Source of the DNA: GCA-2746605 sp963710615
GTDB taxonomy: Bacteria; Bacteroidota; Ignavibacteria; Ignavibacteriales; Melioribacteraceae
Direction: 5' to 3'
Length of the DNA: 64,000 bases
NCBI GenBank assembly: GCA_963710615.1
Contig: CAVQBF010000005.1
Coordinates: 229,315 to 293,314 of the forward strand
The position numbers and the translations under genes are program-made. This document shows, one piece after another, positions 9,710 through 18,989 of the stretch. Position 1 is the first letter of the stretch. The number at the start of each line of letters is the position of its first letter. The notes beneath the pieces were generated by a model. It made no database searches. It worked only from the letters and a program-made list of their open reading frames with translations, and was not told the DNA's origin.

Positions 9710-10670
9710 ATGGAAATTATTGAATACACTGATGAGTGGAAAGAAAGATGGGATCAATTTGTCATCAGATCCAGTAATGGAACTATGTTCCACATGCAGA
9801 AGTTTTTTGATTATCACACTCCCGGAAAATTTAAATTCAATCACTTAATATTTCTAGAGAAAAACAAAATAGCTGCTGTTCTACCGGGTAGTATTGTAGA
9901 TGGTAAATTATTCGAATCTCCAATTGGTGCGAGCTATGGTTCAATTGTAATTGGTGATATTACATTTAAAAAGACTCAAGAAATTGTCAGTAAGTTAATT
10001 GAATATGGTAATAAGAAAAATTGGGATGAACTTCTCCTAACTGCGGCACCAATGATTTATGAAACTTATCCAAATCATAATTTGGATTTTGCTATGCTTG
10101 TGGCAAGGATTCAAGTTTGACCTTCATTATATTTCAAGTGCAATTAAGCTTGATCCTAAAATAGAGATTATTGAAAGATTCCGTCCAACAATAAGAAGGA
10201 ATATTCGTAAGTCTATCAAAGAAGGGGTGAGAGTTGAAGTAAATGAAAAGTATGATGAGTTTTATCCCATTCTTCTCGAAAATAAATCAAGACATAATGT
10301 TAAGCCGACACATAGTTACGATGATTTATTGAAATTAAAAAAGCTAATGCCCGATAGACTAAAATTATTTATGGTCTATTTGGATGATAAACCAATTGCC
10401 GGCTCGTTAATGTTTTATGCAAATAAAAATGTTGCAATTTGTTTTTACAATATGCTTCTATATGAATATGCCGAATATAAACCTATTCAAAGGGTGATGT
10501 ATGAAGTTGTAAAAGATGCAACTGAGAGCGGTTACAATTATGTTGATATAGGAGTTTCTCAAGATACATCTGCAGATAATCCAATGACGCCAAGTGAGAG
10601 TCTGATTGACTTTAAAGAAAAGTTTGATGCAAAATCTATAATGAGAAATACTCTTAAGTTTAAATTTTGA
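9710..10670 (+). pseudogene. FemAB/GNAT-like acyltransferase, frameshifted
   Basis: Two overlapping frames encode the halves of one ~320-residue protein. The first runs from ATG 9710 and stops at 10120; homologous-looking sequence resumes in the other frame at about 10103 (WQGFKFDLHYISSAIKLDP) and ends at 10670. The layout, with an N-terminal half containing F-H-x-x-x-F-F-D-Y-H near residue 25 and a C-terminal half with RRNIRKSIKEGV, PIAGSLMFY and DIGVS, is that of FemAB/CelD-type GNAT acyltransferases. Such proteins transfer acyl or aminoacyl groups to cell-envelope polymers or exopolysaccharides. One surplus base near 10100 explains the break. It precedes a GT4 gene, fitting a surface-glycan role. 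Confidence 0.7.
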
Positions 10671-10835
10671 ATTGATAAAATTATTTTATTTGGCACTCCC
10701 AAACATCTTTATAGGGAATCTATTTTAGAGTATTAAGTCATTTCGAATATTGAATTTTTGTTTGGTAAAAATAATTTCCATGGAGATATCTCAGTTGTTA
10801 AAAGTCAAACTAATTCGATTTGACATTAACATTAA

Positions 10836-11972
10836 ATGAATCAAAATATGCAGCAAAAACAAACAACCGCAATAATCGCCTTTCTTGGTAACGCTTATCA
10901 CGACTCAAGGGTTGTTAACTTAATTGATTCCCTGACCAAAATAAACATTGATACAACTACCATCTCATTTGATTGGAAAACTAAGGGCTTTAAAACTCAA
11001 TTTGGCAAAACAGCTGTTTATAAACTCGATAAATCTAAATCGAGTTTTATCTATTACTTTTATTTTGTTTTTATTCTAATAAGGGAATTGCTAAAAAAGA
11101 AAGCAAATATTTATTTTGCAGAAGATATTCAAACTCTTCCCATTGTTTATTTTTTCGCCAAATTGAATAAAGCTAAAATATATTATAACTCCAGAGAAAT
11201 TTATGCTCATCTTGCAGGACTAAGAAATAAATCTATTATTCAAAAAATAATTGCTAAAATCGAGAGTGGATTCATCAGAAAAGTGGATTTAGTTTTAGTT
11301 ACCGGAGATATGGATGCTGAATATCTTAAAGAATCATATGGAATAGATAACCTATTTGTTTTAAGGAATCTACCTAAATACAAATCTGATATTGCTAAAA
11401 TAGATTTACACGAAAAATTAAATATTCCCCAAAACTGTAAAATTATTTTATATCAAGGAGTTATTTTGGAGGGAAGGGGAATACTGAAAGTAATTGATTT
11501 AATGAAAGAAATTGATAATGTGCATTTTGTAATAATTGGAGAAGGTGAATTTAGACAAAACTTTGAAAGTCATACCAATCAGTTAGGTTACAGAGAACGA
11601 ATTCACTTTACGGGCGCTGTTAATCATTCTGAATTATTAAATTATACAGCCGGTGCTGATATTGGGGTTGCACTAATTCAAAACATAAGCATTAGTTATT
11701 ATTACGCTTTACCAAACAAACTATTCGAGTACATTATGGCTGGCGTTCCGGTTCTTGCAAGTGATTTGCCTCAGATGAAAAAAGTTATAGACGAACATAA
11801 AGTAGGTAAATATGTAAACATGGATGATGAAAATGAAATCAAAGTCACGCTTAAAAATCTATTAAATGATCAGACTCAATTGAAAGAGTTTAAGGCTAAT
11901 TGTGGAAGTGCTGCGAAAATTCTTAATTGGGAAAATGAGTTTGAATCTTTTTTGAAATTTCTTTCGTTATAA
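10836..11972 (+). CDS. Family 4 glycosyltransferase
   Basis: A 378-residue GT-B protein. The N-terminal domain carries FLGNAYHDSRV near the start; the C-terminal donor-binding domain has LYQGVILEGRGI (about 207), VIIGEGEFR, FTGAV, and LPNKLFEYIMAGVPVLASD (about 290-310), where the E of FEY and the following loop are the usual GT4 nucleotide-sugar site. No membrane helices or signal peptide are visible, so it acts at the cytoplasmic face. The broken acyltransferase gene lies 165 bases upstream. Sugar and acceptor are unknown. Confidence 0.88.
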   Translation: MNQNMQQKQTTAIIAFLGNAYHDSRVVNLIDSLTKINIDTTTISFDWKTKGFKTQFGKTAVYKLDKSKSSFIYYFYFVFILIRELLKKKANIYFAEDIQTLPIVYFFAKLNKAKIYYNSREIYAHLAGLRNKSIIQKIIAKIESGFIRKVDLVLVTGDMDAEYLKESYGIDNLFVLRNLPKYKSDIAKIDLHEKLNIPQNCKIILYQGVILEGRGILKVIDLMKEIDNVHFVIIGEGEFRQNFESHTNQLGYRERIHFTGAVNHSELLNYTAGADIGVALIQNISISYYYALPNKLFEYIMAGVPVLASDLPQMKKVIDEHKVGKYVNMDDENEIKVTLKNLLNDQTQLKEFKANCGSAAKILNWENEFESFLKFLSL

Positions 11973-12123
11973 AAAGCATTAACCATAAAGATCTTAAAGA
12001 AAATGCGTAGTTCTCAAATCAAATCTTTATCTCTTAAATTCATACAGATTAAGGTAAGAATGGTAAAAATTAAGAAAAGTATTTATAATAAGTAAACAAA
12101 TCAATATATTTACAATCCATTTT

Positions 12124-12215
12124 GCCAAGCACTGGTTAACAGGTTGGAACCCAATTCCGTCAGGTCCGGAAGGAAGCAGCGGTAAGTATTCAATTTGTGT
12201 AATTAGTTGCTTGGC
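12124..12215 (+). ncRNA. ffs: Signal recognition particle RNA, small bacterial type (4.5S)
   Basis: The apical domain CAGGTCCGGAAGGAAGCAGC (12161-12180) is the near-universal SRP RNA motif that binds Ffh. The ends GCCAAGCA (12124-12131) and TGCTTGGC (12208-12215) are exact complements and close the long hairpin, followed by a TTTTT tract (12216-12220) that can serve as terminator. A TATATTTA box at 12105-12112 matches the Bacteroidota -7 consensus at 7 of 8 positions and lies 11 bases before the RNA. The length of about 92 nt fits the short bacterial class without an Alu domain. Confidence 0.95.
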
Positions 12216-12224
12216 TTTTTAATT

Positions 12225-13560
12225 TTAAAACTCAAATCCAACAAAGTGAATAGAGAGAGCATCAAAATTTACGGTGCTATTCTTTGCAAAAGGCACACTA
12301 TTAAAATCATAATCTGCTGCAGTGTATTCAATTTGAAAATGCTTTGTGATATACTTTAAAACCTTATTATCTGTATGAGTATTTAATAAATTAAAAATTC
12401 CTTTAGAAGAAATTCCAACACCACTAGTTTTATTTATCGGGTTAATATTATTACCGTCTAGACTTCCAAAAGTTAAAGTAAAAGTATCAAATAGATTCAA
12501 GATGTGCCCTTTATGAATTACAACATTATCATCTCCAATTAAAAAGAAAAGATGATCATGCAACTTAATATCGCCAATCCCGCTTTGATATTTAGTCCCA
12601 CTGAAAATTTCTTTATCTTTATATGCGATTAGCAAATCTTCTGCTTCTGCTGTAAATGAATATTTGAAGAAATTAATAATATTTTCCTCTAAAACTAAAT
12701 CCAGTCCTAACTCAAAAGTATAACCAATACGTGCTGTTCTTGAGAGCGGATCTTTTTGTGATTTATCAATATAATAAAGCTCATCACCGTGATTTGAAGA
12801 AGAAAATCCCAAACTAAAATTGGTAATTGGTTTCAATTTAATGTTGCCATCATATTTATACTTTTCTTCATGTAAAATTAATTCTGAGATTGGCACAATT
12901 AACAAGACTCCATAATCCATCATTGTTCCATCAGCTGTATAACTTTTTGGTTCATACATTAAAAGGTGACTGATAGTTTCGATTCAAAAGATTTTAATGG
13001 ATAGTCCCAGATTAAATTTTACAAAATAATCAATCCCAACACCTAAACTAAAACAGTTAAATTTATCATAATTATCTCCTGTTCTCTTGTTCTTTTCTAA
13101 TTGATTCGATCAATCTTCCATAAGAAATATTGCCATAATCAAAATTATTATAGAGATAACCTAAATCCAACGGTAATTGGCAGTTTAAGTTTAGTTGTAT
13201 TGAGATTGTAGCCAAAATTAAATCCGAAATTATTAAAACTAGGGTCCTCGGAATTATTCAAAAGAATTAAATCGTAATAAGATGAATATGCGGGATGAAT
13301 ATAATAATAATCTTGGGTAAACCAATCAGTTTTAGTAGGCATAATGGAGATTGAAGCATGATTGTTTCTCGCCGAATAACCAAGTATTGCTGGATTAAAA
13401 TAAAAACCTAAAACATCATCATTAGGTATTGCGGCCCCAATGCTACCGGCACCAATTAACAAAGGATGATTGCTGTAAGTTTGCAGTATGTAATGCTCCG
13501 TTCTGAGAAAAAATAATGCTTGTTGAATAAGATTAAGTAAGCCAGAATTTTAAGCTTCAT
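12225..13560 (-). pseudogene. Decayed outer-membrane protein gene (PorV-like), multiple frameshifts
   Basis: Read on the minus strand, an ATG at 13560 preceded by AGGTGA starts a signal-like sequence that loses frame within ~100 bases. Pieces of one protein follow in alternating frames: LIGAGSIGAA and GFYFNPAILGYSARN (PorV-like barrel start) at 13462-13148, GYLYNNFDYGNISYGRLI, then GVGIDYFVKFNLGLSIK, and finally a long stretch from about 12959 to the stop at 12225 ending HFVGFEF as a barrel terminus. At least four frame changes are needed to read it through. This density points to a real pseudogene rather than a single error. The 3' end lies just past the SRP RNA terminator. Confidence 0.75.
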
Positions 13561-13813
13561 TTTACTTCACCTCATTAGTGTAAGATTGATTTAGAAAAAT
13601 GGAATGTTAAAAAATATATGTGGAATGTGAAACTTATAAATTGACACGATAGAAGTGAAGAAGGAATACAAACCTTATTTAATTGAAGACTCAACATGAA
13701 TTATGAAGTAAGTGAATTATTTTAATTCAAAAAGTATAGAAGAAATGTACAAGTTTTGCCACTACTCCGCAATAGTGTATGTCACTTGAATAAGGTCAAA
13801 AATAACTGCATAA

Positions 13814-15739
13814 TTGTATTTAGGAATTTTTATATTGCAGCATGTCCAATCAAAATTTTTGAGAAAAAATATTTTTAAGACTTTCAGAAATATCTCACTA
13901 CTTATTTTGATTTTTATTTCAAGTCAAAGTTTTTCTCAAATAATAAAATACCCTTCAATTTTTCTTACCGAAGTTCCTAATACAGTTACAATTACGCAGA
14001 TTCCAAATTCGATTGATACTGTAAATCTCATTGTAAAAAAAGGGGATTGGCAAGAGACATTTTATTCCAAAGTTGAAGAGAATGAAGCAAAAATAAATGT
14101 ACTGTTAAAAAATAGCGGAACTTATTCATTCCTTTTATACGAAGGGAAGTTTGAGTCTTACAAAAGAACGGTTTATCCCGGTTGGCTGAGCATTCTTCCA
14201 CCTCTTCTTGCCATTCTTTTGGCGTTAATAATCAGACAAGTACTGGTCGCACTTTTTTCCGGAATTTATCTGGGTTTGCTATTTATATATGATTTTCAAC
14301 CAATTACTGCATTGCTGAGAGTAATTGATACAAATTTATTTAATGCATTAATCGATCCAGATCATATCTATATTATTCTATTTACTCTGCTCATAGGCGG
14401 AGTTGTGGGTGTAATTGCAAAAAATGGCGGAACAATCGGTTTGGCGAATCAGATTACAAAGTTTGCAAAGACATCTCGTTCCGGAATGCTCTCAAGCTGG
14501 TTAATGGGCTTGGTAATATTTTTTGATGATTACGCAAACTCATTGATAATCGGGAATATGATGAGACCTATAACTGATAAGTTAAAAGTCTCAAGAGAAA
14601 AGCTTGCTTATATTGTTGATTCAACTGCAGCACCAATTGCAAGTTTAGTCATAATCAGCACTTGGATAGGATATGAACTTGGACTTATTGGTGATGGTTT
14701 GAATGCAATTGGTTCTGATCTTAATCCTTATGAAGTATTTCTCAAAACTCTGCCTTATAGATTTTATCCCATTGCGGCTTTATTTTTTGTATTTATGACT
14801 TCGTTTCTGCAAAGGGATTTTGGACCGATGTATAAAGCTGAAGTGAAAGCAAGAAATTCAGATTTTATTGAAAATGAAAATAATGATATTAAAGGAAAAA
14901 GGCAGAAACCAAATCAATCTGTTAAAAAAAATAGATGGTTCAATGGAGCAATTCCCATACTAGTTATATTATTGGGTACAATTGGCGGTTTGATTTTTAC
15001 CGGGATTAAATCTCTAGAAACTAGTGGAGTAACGGATTACGGTATTGCAGAAATTATTAGAGAATCAGATTCTTATAAAGCTCTGCTTTGGGCAAGTTTA
15101 TTGGCTGGAATTACTGCAATAATTTTAACTGTTTCTCAAAAGATCAAAAATTTAGAAGATACAATTAAATCGTGGCATAGTGGAGTACAGTCAATGATGA
15201 TAGCTTGTATCATTCTGGTTATGGCATGGGGAATAAGTTCTATTACTAGTGATTTAAAGACCGCTGATTATGTAATTTCACTGTTAAGTGACAGTATTAA
15301 TCCGAGATTTTTACCTGCGATAGTTTTTGTTGTTTGCGGAATGATCAGTTTTGCAACAGGAACGAGCTGGGGTACAATGGCAATTGTAATGCCTATTGTT
15401 ATTCCAATGGCTTCAACAATTTCAAATATTGAAGGTCTAGTTTTAGCCGATACAAATTTAATTATTATTGGAGTTATCAGTTCTGTACTTGCAGGTTCAG
15501 TTTGGGGTGATCACTGTTCCCCGATTGCAGACACGACAATTTTAAGTTCTATGGCCTCAAAGTGCGATCATATCTCGCATGTTAGAACTCAATTACCTTA
15601 TGCAATTTTGGTTGGAGTAGTTTCACTTTTATTAGGTGATATTCCAACAGCTTTTGGATTTAGTCCTTATATTTCTATTGTCCTAATTATGGCTACGCTC
15701 ACCGGAATATTATTTTTAGTGGGTAAGAGAGTTGACTAA
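13814..15739 (+). CDS. NhaC-type Na+/H+ antiporter with an extra N-terminal extracytoplasmic domain
   Basis: 641 residues. The first ~30 residues hold a signal-peptide-like segment (KTFRNISLLILIF...SFSQ), followed by ~90 residues of beta-rich sequence and then the transporter from about residue 125 on. The transporter part has about eleven helices and the NhaC family features FFDDYANSLIIGNMMRP (about 238), DSTAAPIASLVIISTW (about 268) and GSVWGDHCSPIADTTILSS (about 575). NhaC proteins exchange Na+ for H+ or related substrates. The start is unclear: TTG at 13814 or TTG at 13859, neither with a good ribosome site. Its end overlaps the convergent uvrC stop by four bases. Confidence 0.82.
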   Translation: MYLGIFILQHVQSKFLRKNIFKTFRNISLLILIFISSQSFSQIIKYPSIFLTEVPNTVTITQIPNSIDTVNLIVKKGDWQETFYSKVEENEAKINVLLKNSGTYSFLLYEGKFESYKRTVYPGWLSILPPLLAILLALIIRQVLVALFSGIYLGLLFIYDFQPITALLRVIDTNLFNALIDPDHIYIILFTLLIGGVVGVIAKNGGTIGLANQITKFAKTSRSGMLSSWLMGLVIFFDDYANSLIIGNMMRPITDKLKVSREKLAYIVDSTAAPIASLVIISTWIGYELGLIGDGLNAIGSDLNPYEVFLKTLPYRFYPIAALFFVFMTSFLQRDFGPMYKAEVKARNSDFIENENNDIKGKRQKPNQSVKKNRWFNGAIPILVILLGTIGGLIFTGIKSLETSGVTDYGIAEIIRESDSYKALLWASLLAGITAIILTVSQKIKNLEDTIKSWHSGVQSMMIACIILVMAWGISSITSDLKTADYVISLLSDSINPRFLPAIVFVVCGMISFATGTSWGTMAIVMPIVIPMASTISNIEGLVLADTNLIIIGVISSVLAGSVWGDHCSPIADTTILSSMASKCDHISHVRTQLPYAILVGVVSLLLGDIPTAFGFSPYISIVLIMATLTGILFLVGKRVD

Positions 15740-17553
15740 TTTTTATAATGTTCAAAAATCAAGTTTGCTTTTGATTTACCAATAACTTTTGCCAGCTCCT
15801 CTTCAGTTGAAATTTTTATTTCATTTATACTGTTAAAATTCTGAAGTAATTTCTCTGCAACTTTCTGCCCAATACCTTTTATTTCGGTAAGTTCTGTTTG
15901 AAGTGTTCTTCCGTCTCTTCTTTTTCTGTGGAAAGAAATTGCAAATCTGTGTGCTTCATCTCGTAAATGTTGCAAAAGTTTTAGGCTTGACGAAGTTTTA
16001 GGAATTGTTTGAGCTTCAGATATTCCTGGAAAGAAAATTTCTTCAAGCCGTTTAGCCAAACCAATTATTTGATATTTCTTAAATCCCAAATTATCCAAAA
16101 TCTCTACAGCGCTAGAAAGCTGTCCCTTTCCGCCATCTACCATAATTAAATCAGGGAGAAGTTCATTTTCTTCTTTCAATCTGGTATATCTTCTTTCAAT
16201 TACTTCTTGCATACTTGCAAAATCATCCGGACCTTCAACACTTTTTATTATATATTTTCTGTAAAGTGATTTTTTAGGTTTCCCATCAACAAATACAACC
16301 ATGCTTGCTACAGTATCAGTCCCTTGCAAATTAGAAATATCAAAACATTCAATCTTTCTCGGAAGTGAAGTTAATCTTAAGTCTCTTTTTAATGAAGAAA
16401 GTACATAAGGAAGATTTCCATCTTTTTTCATTTTCTGAAGCTGGATATCCTTTAACTGAAGAATTGCATTTTGCTTACACATGTTTAATAAAGATTTTGC
16501 TTCACTTTGTATTTTTGGAATTACAAAACTAACTTTTCTTTCAGCTTTTGAGTTAAGCCAATCTAGTAAAGCTTCATCGTCATCTGGTAAGGTTTCTAAA
16601 ATTATTAGTTTTGGGATTTCAACATATTCACCATAATAGAATTTTAATGCTGCATTGTATATATTAGAAATACTCTCATCTGTCTCTACATTTAATTTTA
16701 ACTGTCTCTTTCCAACCAATCTTCCATTTCGGATATTCAAAATTGTACATGCTACATCTTTGGCTTCAACGGCAACACTAAATATATCTTTGTCATCGAA
16801 ATCATTTGAGACGATTTTCTGTTTTTCTGAGTAAACTTTAAGCTGCTCAATTTTATCTCTAAGCTCACCGGCCTTTTCAAAATTTAATCGCTCACTGGCC
16901 GTTAACATCTCTTCTTTAAGTTCGTTGATTAAAAGATTTGATTTACCTCTTAAAACCTTGACTACTTGATTAACCATATTGCCGTATGATTCTTCTGATA
17001 CTAGTCCTTCGCAAGGTCCGTCACATTTTTTAATATGGTAGTCTAAGCAAACTTTTATCTTCTTTTGCCGAATTACTTCATCGTCAATAAAATAAGTACA
17101 GCTTCTAATTTTAAAGATTTTATTTATCATTCTGAGTGATGCTTTCATGCTTTTTACATCTGTGTAGGGTCCAAAGTATTTTGAACCATCTTGTATTACA
17201 TCTCTGGTGGGAAAAATTTGAGGATAAGGTTCTTTTGTAACTTTAATATAGGGGTAAGATTTATCATCCTTCAAATTGACATTATAACGAGGTTTATGTT
17301 TTTTAATCAGGTTATTTTCAAGAACCAGGGCTTCAATTTCATTTTCAGTTGCAATTATGTCAAAATCAACAACTTTCTGAACCAATACTTCTGTTTTTGG
17401 GGAATCTAGTTTAGTCCTGAAATAAGAATGAACTCGGCTTCGAAGATTTTTAGCCTTACCAATGTAAATTATCTTTTTATTCTTATTATAGAACTGATAA
17501 ATTCCAGGAAGAGCCGGAATTGCATCAATTTTTGCTTTTAAGTCCTTATTCAT
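15736..17553 (-). CDS. uvrC: Excinuclease ABC subunit C
   Basis: 605 residues from the ATG at 17553; the frame extends upstream to 17610 but those codons lie before the conserved start. Domains in order: N-terminal GIY-YIG nuclease (GIYQFYN, IYIGKAKNLRSRV) that cuts 3' of the lesion, a cysteine-rich region (about 160-190), a UVR motif (FEKAGELRDKIEQL, about 235) that contacts UvrB, the RNase H-like endonuclease (ECFDISNLQGTDTVASMVVF and IMVDGGKGQLSSA) for the 5' cut, and two C-terminal helix-hairpin-helix units (IKGIGQKVAEKLL). Acts with UvrA and UvrB in nucleotide excision repair. Convergent with the antiporter gene; 76 bases downstream of the glgC stop. Confidence 0.97.
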   Translation of the reverse strand: MNKDLKAKIDAIPALPGIYQFYNKNKKIIYIGKAKNLRSRVHSYFRTKLDSPKTEVLVQKVVDFDIIATENEIEALVLENNLIKKHKPRYNVNLKDDKSYPYIKVTKEPYPQIFPTRDVIQDGSKYFGPYTDVKSMKASLRMINKIFKIRSCTYFIDDEVIRQKKIKVCLDYHIKKCDGPCEGLVSEESYGNMVNQVVKVLRGKSNLLINELKEEMLTASERLNFEKAGELRDKIEQLKVYSEKQKIVSNDFDDKDIFSVAVEAKDVACTILNIRNGRLVGKRQLKLNVETDESISNIYNAALKFYYGEYVEIPKLIILETLPDDDEALLDWLNSKAERKVSFVIPKIQSEAKSLLNMCKQNAILQLKDIQLQKMKKDGNLPYVLSSLKRDLRLTSLPRKIECFDISNLQGTDTVASMVVFVDGKPKKSLYRKYIIKSVEGPDDFASMQEVIERRYTRLKEENELLPDLIMVDGGKGQLSSAVEILDNLGFKKYQIIGLAKRLEEIFFPGISEAQTIPKTSSSLKLLQHLRDEAHRFAISFHRKRRDGRTLQTELTEIKGIGQKVAEKLLQNFNSINEIKISTEEELAKVIGKSKANLIFEHYKN

Positions 17554-17629
17554 AGGATCGAATTTATACATAAAATGCGAAAACCAAAAAGAAATATTTA
17601 GCTTTCGCATTAAAGAAATCTAGAAGTTA

Positions 17630-18877
17630 TTATTTTTTTTCTTCAAACTGATAATTCTTAGGAATTACTACAATGCCAGTTTCAGTAACAGTAAATCGTT
17701 TTTTATCAATATCGGGGTCAAATCCAATTTCTTCGTGCTCAGGAACAATTACATTCTTATCAATAATTGCTCTTCTGATTTTTGCATGTCTTCCAATATT
17801 ACAATTGTCCATAATGATAGAATCGGTGACATATGTATAACTATTTACTCTTACGTTTGGTCCAACAATTGATCTTTCAACAAGTCCACCAGAAATAATT
17901 GTTCCATCAGTTATAAGTGAATTAATTGCACGACCAACCCTTTCACCTTCATGAGATAATGTTTTCGCCGGTGGTAACTGTTGCTGTTTGGTTCTTAACG
18001 GCCAGTTGGAATCATAAAGATTAAATTCAGGATTCACATTTAACAAATCCATACTGGCTTTATAATAACTTTCAATCGTTCCGACATCAACCCAATAAGG
18101 TTTTTCGGGTGAGTTTTCATCTTCGAATCTAAATGCTCTGACTGAGTAGTCCTGCTCTACCATCCTTGGAATTACATGTTTGCCAAAATCTAAATTTTGG
18201 ACACCCTCTTCAACTAATTCCTTGATAACTTCTGTAAGTACATTAACATTAAAAACATAGATGCCCATGTTCACAAAAGAAAAGCCTGGCTTTCCTGGTA
18301 TTTCCGGTGGATTATCCGGTTTTTCTACAAATGAAAGAACATCATAATCCTCATCAATTTCAATAATCCCAAATCTAGAGGCTTGCTCTTTAGGTACTAT
18401 AATATTAGATATTGATAAATCTGCTTTTTTCTCTATATGGTACTGAAGCATTTTCAGGTAATCCATTTTATAAATATGATCACCCCCGAGAACTACACAC
18501 CATGTATAATCACGTTGCCTCATTAAATTTAAATTTTGATAGATAGCATCAGCTGTTCCTTGATACCATTGGTTACCTGTTTTTTGCTGCGGAGGTACCG
18601 AATAAATGAATTCCCCAAGTTCAGGATTGAAAATATTCCAAGCTTCGTATAAATGCTGATTAAGTGAATCAGATTTATACTGAGTTAAAACATAAATTTT
18701 TCTAAGTCCCGAATTGAGACAGTTTGATAAAGCAAAATCAATGATTCGGTACTTACCTCCAAATGGAACGGATGGTTTAGTTCTCATACCTGTTAGAGGA
18801 AATAAGCGATTACCTTCTCCTCCGGCAAGTATCATTGTTAAAGTTTCCCTTTGAAGCCTTGATCCAGTAAATGCCAT
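17630..18877 (-). CDS. glgC: Glucose-1-phosphate adenylyltransferase
   Basis: 415 residues, normal length. It makes ADP-glucose from ATP and glucose-1-phosphate for glycogen synthesis. Visible motifs: LAGGEGNRLFPLT near residue 18 (nucleotide binding), RTKPSVPFGGKYRIIDF, WYQGTADAIYQN (about 104), VLGGDHIYKMDY, SFVEKPDNPP and VNMGIYVF; the C-terminus is a left-handed beta-helix-like stretch with isoleucine-rich hexapeptides. No other glycogen gene is in the window, so the pathway must be completed elsewhere. Divergent from the aminopeptidase gene, with 112 bases between them holding both promoters. Confidence 0.96.
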   Translation of the reverse strand: MAFTGSRLQRETLTMILAGGEGNRLFPLTGMRTKPSVPFGGKYRIIDFALSNCLNSGLRKIYVLTQYKSDSLNQHLYEAWNIFNPELGEFIYSVPPQQKTGNQWYQGTADAIYQNLNLMRQRDYTWCVVLGGDHIYKMDYLKMLQYHIEKKADLSISNIIVPKEQASRFGIIEIDEDYDVLSFVEKPDNPPEIPGKPGFSFVNMGIYVFNVNVLTEVIKELVEEGVQNLDFGKHVIPRMVEQDYSVRAFRFEDENSPEKPYWVDVGTIESYYKASMDLLNVNPEFNLYDSNWPLRTKQQQLPPAKTLSHEGERVGRAINSLITDGTIISGGLVERSIVGPNVRVNSYTYVTDSIIMDNCNIGRHAKIRRAIIDKNVIVPEHEEIGFDPDIDKKRFTVTETGIVVIPKNYQFEEKK

Positions 18878-18989
18878 GTCGATTCTCTTTTTATTTTACA
18901 AAATATATTTGCTATTATTGGAGAGTAGAATAAGTTTCAATAATTCAAAATAAACTACAGTTATATTTTTATAATTACTTTATTTGTTA

